Positions 63,670 through 64,000 of a DNA stretch of 64,000 nt are shown here, in pieces. Position numbers and translations under genes: made by a program. The number at the start of each line of letters is the position of its first letter. Position 1 is the first letter of the stretch. The notes under the pieces were generated by a model, which saw only the letters and a list, made by a program, of their open reading frames with translations, searched no databases and was not told the DNA's origin. The DNA lies in contig NZ_CP036348.1 in NCBI RefSeq assembly GCF_007753095.1, positions 1,798,001-1,862,000 on the forward strand. The letters run 5' to 3'. The DNA is from Rosistilla carotiformis (GTDB taxonomy: Bacteria > Planctomycetota > Planctomycetia > Pirellulales > Pirellulaceae).

Positions 63670-64000
63670 ATGACTTCAAAAAAACAACGTAACCTGAGCC
63701 ACGATCCGGCTGTCTTTTTCTCGCACCGCGCGTCGGGAATCGATCAATCGACAGTGATCATGGCGCGTGCCAGCCACGATTCGTTCACCGAATCGGCGGC
63801 CCATCATGGCGATGGCCGTCACGCCGCCAGTCTGCGTTCGTATTTGGAGTTGCCGTTTGTCTACAAACGCTTAATCATCGGCTGTTTGGTGGTGGCGATC
63901 CTCTTGGGCTGGGCAGCGCTGCTGATCTGGCCACGTAAATATGAATCCGAAGCCAAGTTGATGTTGCGGGTCGGCCGCGAGAGCGTTTCGCTGGACCCCA
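63670..64000 (+). CDS. Wzz/GumC-type polysaccharide chain-length/co-polymerase protein (3' end cut by window)
   Basis: Only the first 110 codons are present. After a 60-residue hydrophilic N-terminus comes 'SYLELPFVYKRLIIGCLVVA' and a membrane helix ('ILLGWAALLIWPRKYESEAK', cut), then 'LMLRVGRESVSLDP'. The 'P-R-x-YESEAKLMLRVGR' block after the first membrane helix is the entry to the periplasmic Wzz domain. Whether a cytoplasmic tyrosine-kinase domain follows cannot be seen. It begins 15 bp after the aminotransferase stop, in the same operon. Confidence 0.85.
   Translation, partial: MTSKKQRNLSHDPAVFFSHRASGIDQSTVIMARASHDSFTESAAHHGDGRHAASLRSYLELPFVYKRLIIGCLVVAILLGWAALLIWPRKYESEAKLMLRVGRESVSLDP

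Overview
The window looks like chromosomal DNA of a planctomycete, most likely a member of the Pirellulaceae. The evidence is the mix of typical families: a planctomycete-type cytochrome c protein with WD40-like repeats, a DUF1592/DUF1587-type cytochrome protein paired with a DUF1552 protein, a Tat-exported Gfo/Idh/MocA oxidoreductase, a planctomycete-type ECF sigma factor, and a PqqD-M50-HlyD membrane protein. The DNA is moderately GC-rich with long antisense shadow frames. No tRNA, rRNA, insertion sequence or CRISPR array was recognised.

Layout. 1-10.1 kb: general metabolism and envelope, with a cut-off cytochrome/WD40 protein, a YiiX-like cysteine peptidase, secreted MsrA, an enolase-superfamily enzyme with a FAH-family hydrolyase, a secreted alpha/beta hydrolase, and an FtsQ-like/MurB-like pair. 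10.4-12.8 kb: a lone NqrM and a lipase-like lipoprotein. 12.9-14.2 kb: five tandem ~270-bp repeats, each bounded by 21-bp inverted arms. 14.3-26.7 kb: a minus-strand cluster of four exported caspase-fold (clan CD) protease homologues, namely two giant TPR-CHAT proteins, a DUF4384-C14 protein and a C14 protein with an EF-hand. 27.3-41.1 kb: a type VI secretion locus in two divergent arms: tssL, a short tssM-like gene, tssH and a thioredoxin leftward; tssA, B, C, hcp, E, F, G rightward. 41.1-47.0 kb: planctomycete oxidation/cytochrome genes and a DUF3467 protein. 47.3-54.3 kb: three HlyD-type proteins without an ABC transporter, and a divergent GAF/zinc-ribbon protein. 54.3-58.7 kb: transglutaminase, then the translation/replication operon rplY-pth-rpsF-ssb-rplI, with a divergent GroES-like gene. 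58.7-64 kb: an orphan FtsH-type M41 peptidase behind an ECF sigma gene, then a rightward polysaccharide operon (sugar phosphotransferase, WlbA-, WlbB- and WlbC/WbpE-like enzymes, and the start of a Wzz-type chain-length protein).

How it works together. The T6SS genes supply sheath, tube, part of the baseplate, recycling ATPase and a reduced membrane complex; TssK, TssJ, VgrG and PAAR are not in the window, and TssM lacks a usable Walker A motif and the periplasmic half. The four-gene caspase-fold cluster next to it is the strongest candidate for an undescribed system: all members keep the His/Cys dyad and carry export signals, which suggests an extracytoplasmic proteolytic cascade. That role is inference. 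The final operon would make an acetamido-amino sugar and initiate a surface polysaccharide.
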